A stretch of 64,000 nucleotides of DNA from Parcubacteria group bacterium ADurb.Bin192 (GCA_002070095.1 MWCR01000004.1:1-64000), one strand, 5' to 3'; shown: positions 22,093 through 30,570, counted from the stretch's first letter. The notes: generated from the letters alone by a model not told the origin. A program made the numbers and translations.

Positions 22093-23052
22093 CTATCCAC
22101 GTAGCTGGTTGATGGCTGTATGCAGTTTGAGTGTTTCGCGCCTTGCGGCTTCGGCAAAGTCCGGGCCGTTTGAAGCATAGATTATTCCGCTCGAGCTGTT
22201 GATGATCAGGCCCTGTTGCCAGCTGTCCAGGCCGTTATTGATGACAGTCTGCAGATCGCCGCCTTGCTTGCCGATGCCCGGTACCAGGATGGGCAGGTCG
22301 CCCACCAACTGGCGTACCAGCCGCAGCTCTTTGGGGTAGGTGGCGCCTACCACCAGCGCGCAGTTGCCGTGCTTGTTCCAATGGTGAGCCACGCGCATGG
22401 CCACGACTTGGTAGAGCGGTATGAAGTAGACGGGCTGTCCATCTTGGGTTGTGACCTGCCATTCTCCCCACGTCATCAGATGTTCGTGCCGCAGATCTCG
22501 GAAACCATTCAACAAAACATCCAGCTCGTCGGAGGTTACGCGAGTCAACAGGTCCTGGAACTCGCCCGCGCCCCGGTTACTGGTACGGCACAGCACGACG
22601 ATGCCCTTGTCGGTTCGTTCGAGGAAGGGCTTGTTCGCTTCTTCTCCCAGGTACGGGTTGATGGTGATCGCTTCGGCTTTCATCACATCAAACACGGCCT
22701 TGGCATACGCTTCGTTGGTGGCGCCGATGTCGCCGCGTTTGGCGTCCAGTATCACAGGTGATAGTGGAGCGTTGTACCGTAAGTATTCGACCGCGTGCAG
22801 AAGCGCCCGTGTACCCAAGCTGCTCATGGCCTCGTAGAAGGCGCTGTTCAGTTTGTAAGCACAGGTCAAGTCTTGAGTGGCATTGATGATGCCTATGTTG
22901 AAGTTCATGACCTGAGACAGACTGATGGCCTGTTTTTCCACGTCAGGTGGTCCCAACTTGGGCAATCTTTCAGCGTCCGAGTCCAGCCCCACGCAGACGA
23001 ACTTACCCAGATCCCACTGCCGGCGCAATTTGTTGACGAATTCGCTGGTCAT
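22093..23052 (-). CDS. pyrF: Orotidine 5'-phosphate decarboxylase (long, subfamily 2)
   Basis: A 319-residue enzyme converting OMP to UMP, the last step of UMP synthesis. The substrate-binding start FVCVGLDSDAERLP and the catalytic motif VILDAKRGDIGATNEAYAKAVFD identify the longer PyrF subfamily. The start is set by AAGGAG before the ATG at 23052; the frame stays open upstream without support. It forms an operon with pyrE behind a TTGACA promoter. Codon choice looks more G+C-rich than in the ribosomal genes, so horizontal acquisition is possible but unproven. Confidence 0.93.
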   Translation of the reverse strand: MTSEFVNKLRRQWDLGKFVCVGLDSDAERLPKLGPPDVEKQAISLSQVMNFNIGIINATQDLTCAYKLNSAFYEAMSSLGTRALLHAVEYLRYNAPLSPVILDAKRGDIGATNEAYAKAVFDVMKAEAITINPYLGEEANKPFLERTDKGIVVLCRTSNRGAGEFQDLLTRVTSDELDVLLNGFRDLRHEHLMTWGEWQVTTQDGQPVYFIPLYQVVAMRVAHHWNKHGNCALVVGATYPKELRLVRQLVGDLPILVPGIGKQGGDLQTVINNGLDSWQQGLIINSSSGIIYASNGPDFAEAARRETLKLHTAINQLRG

Positions 23053-23103
23053 GCCTGTCTCCTTGTGAGGTGCGATTACACAGGTTGAGTGCAACTTGCG
23101 CCC

Positions 23104-23132
23104 ATGATGTTGCATGCAGATGACTTTGTCAA
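23104..23132 (-). promoter_or_regulatory. Promoter of pyrF-pyrE
   Basis: Minus strand TTGACA (23127-23132), 17-base spacer, CATCAT (23104-23109), giving a leader of about 45 bases. Confidence 0.55.
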
Positions 23133-23195
23133 TCCATACCATCTCGACAAAAATCGGCATTTCCACTAGACTGCACCTATCAAAATCAATTATCA

Positions 23196-23268
23196 AATTA
23201 ACAAATATAAAATATAAATTACAAAGTACACCCTATTTAATAATTTATATTTGAAATTTGTTAATTAG
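23196..23268. repeat. A/T-rich inverted repeat before tRNA-Arg
   Basis: Arms of about 24 bases (ATTAACAAAT...ATATAAATTA and TAATTTATAT...ATTTGTTAAT) around an 18-base loop. It sits between the pyrF promoter and tRNA-Arg and may contain the tRNA promoter. Confidence 0.6.
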
Positions 23269-23273
23269 TTTAA

Positions 23274-23350
23274 GCGCCCTTAGCTCAGCTGGATAGAGCA
23301 GCAGCCTTCGAAGCTGACGGTCGAGGGTTCGAATCCCTCAGGGCGCACCA
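23274..23350 (+). tRNA. tRNA-Arg (anticodon UCG)
   Basis: Acceptor GCGCCCT/AGGGCGC, anticodon stem GCAGC/GCTGA-type with loop CTTCGAA giving TCG, T-arm GAGGG/CCCTC, CCA encoded at 23348-23350. Confidence 0.94.
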
Positions 23351-23491
23351 CTCCCCGTCGCTCCACTTAGCGCTTTGCGCATTGTGAAGCTATGGGGAGT
23401 GTCCCTCGTAACTGAACCCAATGAAGCTTTATGCGAAGTTGGGTTAGTGGAGTGGGGCATCCCCCTTCGCATAAAGCTACGGGGGATTTTT
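23351..23491 (+). repeat. Three-hairpin tRNA trailer, copy 2, ending in terminator
   Basis: Successive hairpins: ACTCCCC/GGGGAGT (23350-23400), AACCCA/TGGGTT (23415-23445) and CCCCC/GGGGG with ATTTTT (23459-23491). The sequence aligns almost end to end with the tRNA-Ile(UAU) trailer at 5641-5788, including the CCACTCCCCGTCGCTCCACTTA block at the start. Loops carry the GAAGCTTTATGCGAAG motif. Confidence 0.85.
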
Positions 23492-23524
23492 CTTTACCTG
23501 AGGGATGTGAACGGAAAAGATCAT

Positions 23525-23550
23525 AAAAAACAGACGGCTTAGGGGCCGTC
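23525..23550 (-). terminator. Terminator of the HicB-like gene
   Basis: GACGGC/GCCGTC stem on the minus strand followed by TGTTTTTT. The stop codon lies inside the loop. Confidence 0.8.
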
Positions 23551-24034
23551 GCAGGAAGCGGTGGCGCGAAGCTCGTATTGATTGATCCAACTTTGCAGTT
23601 GGTTGAGTTTCGCGATTTGTTCGTCGTCCGGAGCGGACTCTCCGGTTTCGATCCTTCGGTAGCCATCCACCGTCAGATTCAGTTTATCGGCCATATGCTC
23701 AACGCTCCAGCCGAGTTCCAGCCTGGCCCAGTGAAGCTCCAGCGCGAAGTCTAATGAAGGGTCTACTTCGGTTGTCCAGATTTCTTCATGGCTCTTCAGT
23801 GTCGGAAAAGGATAGTCGTATGGTTTGGCGATTCGATAGCCTCCGCTTAGCCGAGCCCGAATCCATTGGGCAAGGTAATCTCTGGCTGAACGCTTGATGA
23901 AGTCCGTTTCCGAATCCATTGGGCTCAAGGCTGAGAATTGCTTGAAAGAGCAGTGCACCAGGCACCCGGGAAAATCCGGGAAAATGGCCCTTTTTTCCGC
24001 TCGTGACCAAGGATACAATCATGGGATATTCCAT
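23539..24034 (-). pseudogene. HicB-like antitoxin with XRE domain, frameshifted
   Basis: Two reading frames together make one plausible protein of about 164 residues. The first begins at the ATG at 24034 behind a CGGAGG site and reads MEYPMIVSLVTSG. After a run of six A residues (minus strand, about 23990-23996) the match continues one base ahead as RAIFPDFPGC, the HicB signature. Further on is a helix-turn-helix segment (LELGWSVEHMADKLNLTVDGYRRIETGE). Removing one A restores a single frame. No hicA toxin gene lies next to it. It is either broken, phase-variable, read by slippage, or a sequencing error. A terminator follows. Confidence 0.65.
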
Positions 24035-24094
24035 GCTGCCTCCGTTTTTGTTTTGTTGCCGTAGATAAAGGCCTACCATTTTGCGTCTACTGCG

Positions 24095-24814
24095 TCAAGC
24101 CTCAGACTTGTTCCAGCGCTTGGCTTCCAAGCCGGCTTGGGCGGCCGCGATTTGGGCTTCTTGTTTGGAAGTTCCACTGCCTATGGCAATCAGATCTTTT
24201 TCCAAAAAGACGCCCACCGTGAATTCTTTATTGTGATCTGGCCCGGTTTCTTTAAGTACTTTGTAATTTGGGGTAACGCCTAAAAGTTCTTGGGCGGTTT
24301 CTTGAAACTTACTTTTAGGGTCGATGTAAAGCTGGTTCTTTAATATAAAAGGCAGATGGGAAAGAATGTGCTTTTTGATAAATTTGTCAGCTGCCAAATA
24401 ACCCCCATCCAAATAAATGGCGCCGATGATTGACTCCATGGCATTAGCCAGAATATACATGCGCGCTTTGGAGTTTTTGTCTTTAGCCTCACCTTTGGAT
24501 AACAGCAGGTATTCCTCGAACGATAATTGAGTGGCTATACTGGCCAAGGTTTTGGCGTTAACCAAAGAAGCACGCCAATTTGTGAGTTCACCCTCCGGGT
24601 TGGCGTAGTTTAAATACAGATATTCCGTGACCACTAATTCCAAAACCGCGTCGCCTAAAAATTCCAAACGTTCATTATGCTCAAACGGAAAATCGGAATG
24701 TTCGTTGAGATAAGATCTGTGAGTCAGAGCTTTTATTAAAAAATCTTTATTTTTAAATTCATAATCCAATCTCTCTTCAAGAGATTTGTAATCTAATTTC
24801 AGATCTTGACTCAT
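24095..24814 (-). CDS. rnc: Ribonuclease III
   Basis: A 239-residue endonuclease for double-stranded RNA, needed for rRNA maturation. The catalytic helix motif NERLEFLGDAVLELVV is present, with the second acidic site in NAMESIIGAIYLDGG. A C-terminal double-stranded-RNA-binding domain spans about residues 165-235 (KSKFQETAQELLG ... SKQEAQIAAAQAGLEAK). The length is typical. Its own promoter is not obvious. The HicB-like remnant lies downstream on the same strand after 60 bases. Confidence 0.96.
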   Translation of the reverse strand: MSQDLKLDYKSLEERLDYEFKNKDFLIKALTHRSYLNEHSDFPFEHNERLEFLGDAVLELVVTEYLYLNYANPEGELTNWRASLVNAKTLASIATQLSFEEYLLLSKGEAKDKNSKARMYILANAMESIIGAIYLDGGYLAADKFIKKHILSHLPFILKNQLYIDPKSKFQETAQELLGVTPNYKVLKETGPDHNKEFTVGVFLEKDLIAIGSGTSKQEAQIAAAQAGLEAKRWNKSEA

Positions 24815-24929
24815 ATTCGCGAAACAACTGTGCGCGAACGTGGCTAACGAAGATGACTGACCTGATAAACCGGTTTATAGGTTTTCGGGTTCCGTGTGCT
24901 TCGCCAGACTCGTTCCGTGTGATTAATAA

Positions 24930-25427
24930 TTAGTTTGGTTTAAGGTCATTGTTGGGATTAGCTATTGGTTTTTCCTCGGTTTTGGGCTTGTCCGCCGGCT
25001 TGCTTACGCCTTGTGCCTGCTGATCTCGGTAAACAGCACCCAAGACCCCGTTAACGAACTTGCCGGATGATTCACCGCCAAAAGTTTTCGCCAGCTCAAT
25101 GGCTTCATTGATGGCTACTTTGGAAGGTATCTCGGGATCGTAAACCAATTCGTATATGCCCAGCCTAAGTACATTGCGGTCTATGGTGGTAATTCTTTCT
25201 ATGGGCCAATCGGGCGCGAATTTGCCGATGGCCTGATCAATATCGGATTTATGATCCATGACGCCTTTGGTCAGGGCCAAGCAAAATAATCTCTCATCAA
25301 AATCCGGAGCGTATTCTTTTATATTACGGTCTATTATCTCCAGGGCATCCTGGGATTGCAGGTGATGAAAGTCCCATTCGTACAGCGACTGCAGAACGAG
25401 AGACCTGGCTAAATGGCGATTGGACAT
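24930..25427 (-). CDS. nusB: Transcription antitermination factor NusB
   Basis: A 165-residue all-helical RNA-binding protein that, with NusE (ribosomal protein S10), assembles antitermination complexes on rRNA operons. Family marks are [17 protein letters not shown] at the N-terminus, [21 protein letters not shown] and [29 protein letters not shown]. The last 25 residues are a polar tail. The gene follows rpmF on the leftward strand, with a 30-base gap between them. Confidence 0.95.
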   Translation of the reverse strand: MSNRHLARSLVLQSLYEWDFHHLQSQDALEIIDRNIKEYAPDFDERLFCLALTKGVMDHKSDIDQAIGKFAPDWPIERITTIDRNVLRLGIYELVYDPEIPSKVAINEAIELAKTFGGESSGKFVNGVLGAVYRDQQAQGVSKPADKPKTEEKPIANPNNDLKPN

Positions 25428-25460
25428 AGGGGAAAGGTGCGATAATTTTATGGTTGTTCA

Positions 25461-25691
25461 TTAAGCTGAACCGGTTTTTTTGTTTTTAGCCAATAGTTTT
25501 TCCAGTTTCTTTTCTTTGCCTTTCACATGGATGGCATGGCCTCGGTAGCTGGTTGCTCCGGGCGCGGCTTTATGTGAAAGATGCGGCATCTGCGTGGCCG
25601 AATCCGTGGCGATTACTTTGTCTTTTAATGCAAAATGAGACGCGCGTCGGCGTTTATGAGAACTTGTTCTGCGATGACTGGGTAAGCTCAT
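25461..25691 (-). CDS. rpmF: Ribosomal protein L32
   Basis: A 76-residue bL32. The basic N-terminal SLPSHRRTSSHKRRRASHFAL is the family signature. The zinc-type cysteines found in some L32 proteins are absent, since no cysteine follows the start. The C-terminal tail is lysine-rich. The ATG at 25691 is used because the in-frame extension upstream has no family match. It is upstream of nusB on the same strand. Confidence 0.88.
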   Translation of the reverse strand: MSLPSHRRTSSHKRRRASHFALKDKVIATDSATQMPHLSHKAAPGATSYRGHAIHVKGKEKKLEKLLAKNKKTGSA

Positions 25692-25796
25692 ACAAGAATA
25701 ACTGATTGAATTATCAGCCAATATTAACAAATAAGCCGGAATTTAGCAAGAGCTTAAAATTCCGGCTTAAGGGACTTATATAATTGATTTTTTGGC

Positions 25797-26309
25797 TTAT
25801 ATGATGGTTTTTTGGACGTAATTGGGATTGAATTCATGTAACTCTCCCGGGTCAAACCAGACTGCGATTTCCTGCTCAGCTTCTTCCGGGGTGCCTGAGG
25901 CGTGGATCAGGTTATAAATGCCGGCATTTTTCGCATCCGCGTGCTTATAGGAAACGTGGGCATAGTCGCCGCGGATGGTGCCCGGGGCCGCGGTTTTTGG
26001 CTCCGTGCCTCCCACCATCTTTCGTACTTGTTCAACGATTTCGATGCCCTCCAGAGCTACGGCTACCACCGGCCCGGAAACCAGCATGTCGACCATCAGC
26101 TTTCTGACGTTCTCGCCCCGGCGGATGGCCAGATCTTCGGTATAATGCTTTAGAGCCGTGTCTTCTGTCGGCCAAATCATTTTCAGGCCCACGATTTTCA
26201 GGCCGACTTTTTCGAATCTTTGAATTATCTCGCCTACCAAACCTCTTTCCAAGGTGTCTGGTTTAAGCAGTACCAGTGTGCGTTGTATAGTTTCGCATGT
26301 TTGTGTCAT
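25797..26309 (-). CDS. ndk: Nucleoside diphosphate kinase
   Basis: A 170-residue enzyme balancing NTP and dNTP pools by phosphate transfer through a histidine intermediate. RTLVLLKPDTLERGLVGEI, VSGPVVAVALEG and AAPGTIRGDYA are standard, and the active-site histidine is in YNLIHASGT. The protein is about 25 residues longer than the usual 140-150, mainly through the segment after GTIRGDYA (HVSYKHADAKNAGIYN). It is monocistronic on the minus strand. Confidence 0.95.
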   Translation of the reverse strand: MTQTCETIQRTLVLLKPDTLERGLVGEIIQRFEKVGLKIVGLKMIWPTEDTALKHYTEDLAIRRGENVRKLMVDMLVSGPVVAVALEGIEIVEQVRKMVGGTEPKTAAPGTIRGDYAHVSYKHADAKNAGIYNLIHASGTPEEAEQEIAVWFDPGELHEFNPNYVQKTII

Positions 26310-26431
26310 ATCGCGCCCAGCTTATCAGATTCATACGTTTTTGGCCAGATGCTGTCTTGACCCGGGCTTGTCCGAAGTTCATCCTATGAAGCCGGGGACC
26401 GGTTAGAGGTTTCGGGCTAATTTCGGTTTTT

Positions 26432-26474
26432 GAGGCCGGCGTCTCATGACTCGTGGGTCATGAGATTGGGCCTC
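26432..26474. repeat. Hairpin in the ndk upstream spacer
   Basis: GAGGCC...GGCCTC encloses TCTCATGAC/GTCATGAGA. The 315-base spacer 26310-26624 otherwise shows only the downstream promoter. The TCTCATGA core recurs in the hairpin before rpsJ at 37255-37299. Confidence 0.65.
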
Positions 26475-26611
26475 TGCAGCGTTCAATTATGGAAACTGTT
26501 AAGGTGGATTATTCTTCCTAAAACGTTTTCCGTAGCCATGTGCTCGTTTGAGCAGAGCCGAAAGCCTCGCCGGTCCCCTTTAAAATAAATGACTCGGAAG
26601 GTAAAATGATT

Positions 26612-26617
26612 TATAAT
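26612..26617 (+). promoter_or_regulatory. TATAAT box 7 bases before ATG
   Basis: A perfect TATAAT followed by seven bases and the ATG at 26625, with no SD. A leaderless transcript is predicted. Confidence 0.6.
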
Positions 26618-26624
26618 TAAAAGC

Positions 26625-27119
26625 ATGACGCAAACGATCGTCGAAATAAAAGCCCGGCCAAAAACAGATAAGGAAGAAGGTTTGTTGAATGCGCGCGCCG
26701 ATTTTATGACCCCGTGGGGCGCTTTGTTGCTGGGGGTGACGATTGTATTGACCGTGTTTTTTTTATTAGCTTTGTTTATTCCTGTCTTGGATGGCTTACA
26801 GATGATTATCGTGGCCTTATTGACCATGGGGAGCTGGCTTTACTTGATTAATCGTTTTTCTGAAAGATTGCAGCTGGATGACGGAGTGCTGGAATTCAAT
26901 TGCGCTTTGGGGCGCAAACATAGATTTGATTTGTCCGAAATATCTTCCATTCGTTTAAATGACATGGGTTGGGCCTTGAGCGGTGATTTTTATGTCCTGC
27001 AAATAGAGGTTTTTAATCGTGATGACGTGATTGAATTGGGGTTGGGTCCGTGTTGGCGCCGAAGCCATCTCACGTCTTTTGTCAGAAGCGTAGGCAGCGC
27101 CTTAAATAACATAAGATAA
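26625..27119 (+). CDS. Two-helix membrane protein of unknown function
   Basis: A 164-residue protein with two transmembrane helices (about 31-53 and 58-80), followed by a cytoplasmic beta-rich region (RLQLDDGVLEFNCALGRKHRFDLSEISSIRL) that resembles the PH-like fold of small bacterial membrane proteins. There are no catalytic motifs. It lies 6 bases before the LOG gene and is probably co-transcribed with it. The fold suggestion is tentative. Confidence 0.75.
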   Translation: MTQTIVEIKARPKTDKEEGLLNARADFMTPWGALLLGVTIVLTVFFLLALFIPVLDGLQMIIVALLTMGSWLYLINRFSERLQLDDGVLEFNCALGRKHRFDLSEISSIRLNDMGWALSGDFYVLQIEVFNRDDVIELGLGPCWRRSHLTSFVRSVGSALNNIR

Positions 27120-27125
27120 TAAAAT

Positions 27126-27968
27126 ATGCCTTCAAAAAAATCATCAATCAACAAATCGAGATCGGTCAAAGCCAAAAAAATGGTCTCAAAAAAAACCAAA
27201 CCCCAAAGGCCTTTTTACAAGAGTCCTAATTTTGTGGCAAAAAAAGTCGATGTTTCGCAAAGGCCTCAAGAGCGTTTTATGCAGTGGGTGTGTTCTCCGG
27301 ATAATCAATGCTATGCCATGGAGACGCCGCCTTTCACGGAAAATGTTTACTGGCGTATCTTTCGCATCATGGCCGAGTTTATTGAGGGCTTTGAGTTTTT
27401 GTCCAAATTGCAAAAAGAAGTGACGTTTTTTGGCAGCGCCCGCACGCCCAAAGGAACCGCTTCTTATAAAGCCGCGGAAGAATTAGGCCGGTTGTGCGCC
27501 AAATCGGGTTTTACGGTCATTACGGGCGGCGGACCGGGGATTATGGAGGCCGGCAATAAAGGTGCTTATGATGGCGGAGGTGAGTCCATTGGCTTGGACA
27601 TTGAATTGCCGACCGAACAGCGCCGCAATGATTATGTGACCCGCGCCATAGGTTTCCATTATTTTTTCACCCGCAAGGTCATGCTTTCAGCTTCAGCGCA
27701 GGCCTATGTTTTTTTTCCCGGCGGTTTCGGTACCCTGGATGAAGCCACGGAAATGATTACTTTGATTCAAACCGGCAAAATTCCCAGAAACGTGCCTTGT
27801 ATTTTTGTGGGCAAATCATATTGGAAGCCGTTTTTCGACTGGATCCGTCAAGAATTGTATGAAAAAAATGCCTATATCAATAAACAGGATATGGATATAA
27901 TTCAGATAGTGGATACCCCCAAAGAGGCTTTTACGATTATCAATAAGACCACTGAAAGATCCCTATAA
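27126..27968 (+). CDS. LOG family protein (nucleotide 5'-monophosphate phosphoribohydrolase-like)
   Basis: A 280-residue Rossmann-fold protein. The two LOG/lysine-decarboxylase-like motifs are clear: GGGPGIMEAGNKGA and PGGFGTLDEATE. Family members hydrolyse nucleotide monophosphates such as cytokinin ribotides or AMP/GMP (as in PpnN). The N-terminal 45 residues are a Lys/Ser-rich extension. A terminator hairpin (27971-28004) follows. The physiological substrate is unknown. Confidence 0.9.
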   Translation: MPSKKSSINKSRSVKAKKMVSKKTKPQRPFYKSPNFVAKKVDVSQRPQERFMQWVCSPDNQCYAMETPPFTENVYWRIFRIMAEFIEGFEFLSKLQKEVTFFGSARTPKGTASYKAAEELGRLCAKSGFTVITGGGPGIMEAGNKGAYDGGGESIGLDIELPTEQRRNDYVTRAIGFHYFFTRKVMLSASAQAYVFFPGGFGTLDEATEMITLIQTGKIPRNVPCIFVGKSYWKPFFDWIRQELYEKNAYINKQDMDIIQIVDTPKEAFTIINKTTERSL

Positions 27969-27970
27969 TA

Positions 27971-28004
27971 AAACACATCCCGCTGATAGAAGCGGGATGT
28001 GTTT
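27971..28004. terminator. Bidirectional terminator
   Basis: AAACACATCCCGCT/AGCGGGATGTGTTT perfect stem between the convergent LOG and rpmB genes. Confidence 0.85.
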
Positions 28005-28022
28005 ATATGCGGGTGTGGACTC

Positions 28023-28301
28023 TCACGTCTTAAAATTAAGCTTTTTTGGCTTTTCCGCCTGAGCTTTAAAATTGGCTGTTTTGGCCTTTTTCTTCTGTTT
28101 CTTGGTCAAGAGCTCGCCCTTTTGAACGGCTTCCAGCCTTTTTAAGGTTTTTATAGCCCGGGTTGACAGAGAGATTTTGACACCTTGAATGCGCTTGGTT
28201 TGAAGGTTTACACCTTGTTTGCGCTTGGTGGCCACATTGGAATGGCTACGGCTGTTGGCCACATTGGCTCTTTTGCCGGTTAAAATACATATACGAGACA
28301 T
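28023..28301 (-). CDS. rpmB: Ribosomal protein L28
   Basis: A 92-residue bL28. [33 protein letters not shown] is the family signature, followed by [13 protein letters not shown]. The C-terminus has a lysine-rich tail. The ATG at 28301 is chosen over an upstream in-frame ATG (MCHPY) because the family begins here and the predicted transcription start lies close by. Confidence 0.94.
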   Translation of the reverse strand: MSRICILTGKRANVANSRSHSNVATKRKQGVNLQTKRIQGVKISLSTRAIKTLKRLEAVQKGELLTKKQKKKAKTANFKAQAEKPKKLNFKT

Positions 28302-28315
28302 ATAGGGGTGGCACA

Positions 28316-28344
28316 AGTATAGTCATTTGCGCTATTATTTGCAA
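28316..28344 (-). promoter_or_regulatory. Promoter of rpmB
   Basis: Minus strand TTGCAA (28339-28344), 17-base spacer, TATACT (28316-28321), with a leader of fewer than ten bases. Confidence 0.65.
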
Positions 28345-28381
28345 GTGTGGGGATCAGTGATTAAATATTTTTTCAAATAAC

Positions 28382-29038
28382 ATGAATATTTTAAATTTAT
28401 CGAGTCAGCCTTTGGCTTTCGTGGTCTGGATCGGGGCGGTCCTGCTTGCCTTGACGGTGCATGAGTTTTCTCATGCTCTGATGGCCACTCTTATGGGCGA
28501 TTCCACGGCTCGCCGGCTGGGCAGGCTGTCTTTGAATCCTTTGGCTCACATAGATTGGTTCGGCTTGCTGGCTCTGGTCTTTGTCAGTTTCGGGTGGGGA
28601 AAGCCTGTGCCTTACAATCCTTATGAATTGCGTTATCAAAAATGGGGGCCGTTTTTTATTGGTTTAGCCGGACCGTTCAGCAATTTGATATTGATGACCA
28701 TATCAGGCGTTTTAATGCGCGTCCTGTTGCCGGTTTTGGGTTCCGGAAACTTATTGGTGATTTTTTTGGGGTTAAGTTTTATCATCAATATGGCTATCAT
28801 GCTTTTTAATCTCATTCCTCTGCCGCCTTTGGACGGTTCAAAGATAATTTTTGCCATTTTGCACAAACCCATTTGGAATGATTTGAAAGAGGGGATAGAG
28901 AGATATGGATCTTGGGTTTTGATGGGGCTGATTTTTGTTGATATCGCTTTGGGCATGGGTATCATCGGAACCATCTTGGGGGTGCCTTTTTATTTTATTT
29001 CCGGCTTGTTCGGCCTTCAGGGTTTGCTGGGAGTATGA
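28382..29038 (+). CDS. Site-2 protease family (M50) membrane protein
   Basis: A 218-residue polytopic zinc protease. The metal motif HEFSH is in LTVHEFSHALMATLMGD near residue 27, and the third ligand region is LIPLPPLDGSKI. This matches the short YwhC-like M50 proteins without a PDZ domain. About five transmembrane helices are visible. It may cut membrane-embedded substrates, which are unknown. The stop overlaps the ATG of the next gene as ATGA. Confidence 0.92.
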   Translation: MNILNLSSQPLAFVVWIGAVLLALTVHEFSHALMATLMGDSTARRLGRLSLNPLAHIDWFGLLALVFVSFGWGKPVPYNPYELRYQKWGPFFIGLAGPFSNLILMTISGVLMRVLLPVLGSGNLLVIFLGLSFIINMAIMLFNLIPLPPLDGSKIIFAILHKPIWNDLKEGIERYGSWVLMGLIFVDIALGMGIIGTILGVPFYFISGLFGLQGLLGV

Positions 29039-30570
29039 TTTTATCTAAAATTTCACGGAACATTGAAGACTCCAAGAGTTATACGGCTCTTGAAAAAAAT
29101 CACAAGTCAGGGATTATATTTTTCGGTCTTTGGATCACCGCTATTGGCATTCTGTTGACTGTGCTGCAAGCCGGTTCGATTATGCCTTTGGATTTGTTGA
29201 TTTGGAGGCCGATACTGATTTTTGGCGTTATCACAGCCGTGTTGTTTTGGCTTAAGGTGTGGCTCAAGTTGGATTTGGCCTTGGCCTGGGAGAAAATAGA
29301 GGGCGGCTTTTTATGGGCCGGATTAACGGCTTTGGTTTTTGGCTTGATCAATGTATGGCAATACGGATCCGGTTTACTGCCCTTATCCCTAAAGGGAATC
29401 GGATATTATTTTTTGACTTTGGGTTTTTGGCCAATAAACGCCGGGCCGGAATCGTTTTTAAGAGGCTTTGTGTTTGGGCTGGCTGTTTTTTTTGTGGTGC
29501 GTGAATATAAAAATACCAGACAGGATATTAAATCTTTGATGGGGGGCATGGGCCTTTGGTTTTTTGGATCATTAATACTGCTGGCTCCGTCTTTTTCGGT
29601 TTGGTCAGCCCTATGGTTTAACGATGTAAACAGTCTGGGGCTGTCCGGAGCGGAGATGGTCAAGGAATTTTCTCGTTTGAATATCAATACTTATTGGAGT
29701 GATGGCCAGATTGTTCGTTGGTTTACGGGTTTCGGCGGTCAGTTGCCGGCCATGATGGCGTTATTCAGTGCGTCTTGGGTTTTTGTTTTAAGTTTTGTTT
29801 TATGGGTCTTGAGTTTTTGGGTGCCAAGGTCATGGGCGGGTTTTGGTCATCAAAAAATTACGGCTTGGCTTTTTCTCTTGTCCGCTCCTTTAACCGGGTT
29901 ATCGTTGGGCTGGTCCAGAAGGTCCGTTTCAAACTTGGATTTGGCCTCATGGCTGGTCTTGGTCGTAGTTTTTTACAGTCTTTTTAGTCTGATGACACAG
30001 GCTCGTGATGATCGAGCGCCGAATGATTTTGCGCAATCGTGGAGGCTGTATTTTGTTTTGTTGGGATCCGCCTTGCTGGGTTGGACCGTGTTTTTACCGG
30101 CCGCGGCCGCCTTGGGCGTCTATTGGCTGTCACAGAAATTAAGCGCGGGTGGAAATCAAGTCTCTCATGAAATGCATTTGTGCGCGCAATGGCCGTTTTT
30201 GGCCGGTTTGGCTTTGGCTTTTATCCGCCGGGGAGATGTTATTACACAGGGCGTGAATTGGGGTTTGGTGGTTTTTTGGGCGCTAGCTTCCATGGCTTTG
30301 GTTTTACCTTGGTTTTTAAACAAATATGGCCATTGGCAGATAGTTGTAGGCTGGTGGCTATTGGCTGGTTTAGGCGCGACTCTTTGGCTCAAAACGATAG
30401 CCGCCTTGGCGGTGGTGGCTTTTTTTGTGCTAATCAGTCAGTTTTTAAGAAAAAAAATCAGTCGTTTCGATCTTTTTTGGCCTTATCTGATTTTAACTTC
30501 ATTTTTTGTGGTGTTTACTTTGATTTTTTTAGCCCCTCGCTTAATGCAGTCCAAGATGACGCCCTTATAG
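29035..30570 (+). CDS. Polytopic membrane protein of unknown function
   Basis: A 511-residue hydrophobic protein with roughly 12 predicted transmembrane helices and short loops rich in Trp and Gly. The largest hydrophilic loop, about residues 200-225, contains MVKEFSRLNINTYWSDGQIVRW. No transporter or ligase signature is recognisable; an O-antigen-ligase or glycosyltransferase-C-like architecture is conceivable but unsupported. It is translationally coupled to the site-2 protease through a 4-base overlap. Confidence 0.75.
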   Translation: MILSKISRNIEDSKSYTALEKNHKSGIIFFGLWITAIGILLTVLQAGSIMPLDLLIWRPILIFGVITAVLFWLKVWLKLDLALAWEKIEGGFLWAGLTALVFGLINVWQYGSGLLPLSLKGIGYYFLTLGFWPINAGPESFLRGFVFGLAVFFVVREYKNTRQDIKSLMGGMGLWFFGSLILLAPSFSVWSALWFNDVNSLGLSGAEMVKEFSRLNINTYWSDGQIVRWFTGFGGQLPAMMALFSASWVFVLSFVLWVLSFWVPRSWAGFGHQKITAWLFLLSAPLTGLSLGWSRRSVSNLDLASWLVLVVVFYSLFSLMTQARDDRAPNDFAQSWRLYFVLLGSALLGWTVFLPAAAALGVYWLSQKLSAGGNQVSHEMHLCAQWPFLAGLALAFIRRGDVITQGVNWGLVVFWALASMALVLPWFLNKYGHWQIVVGWWLLAGLGATLWLKTIAALAVVAFFVLISQFLRKKISRFDLFWPYLILTSFFVVFTLIFLAPRLMQSKMTPL

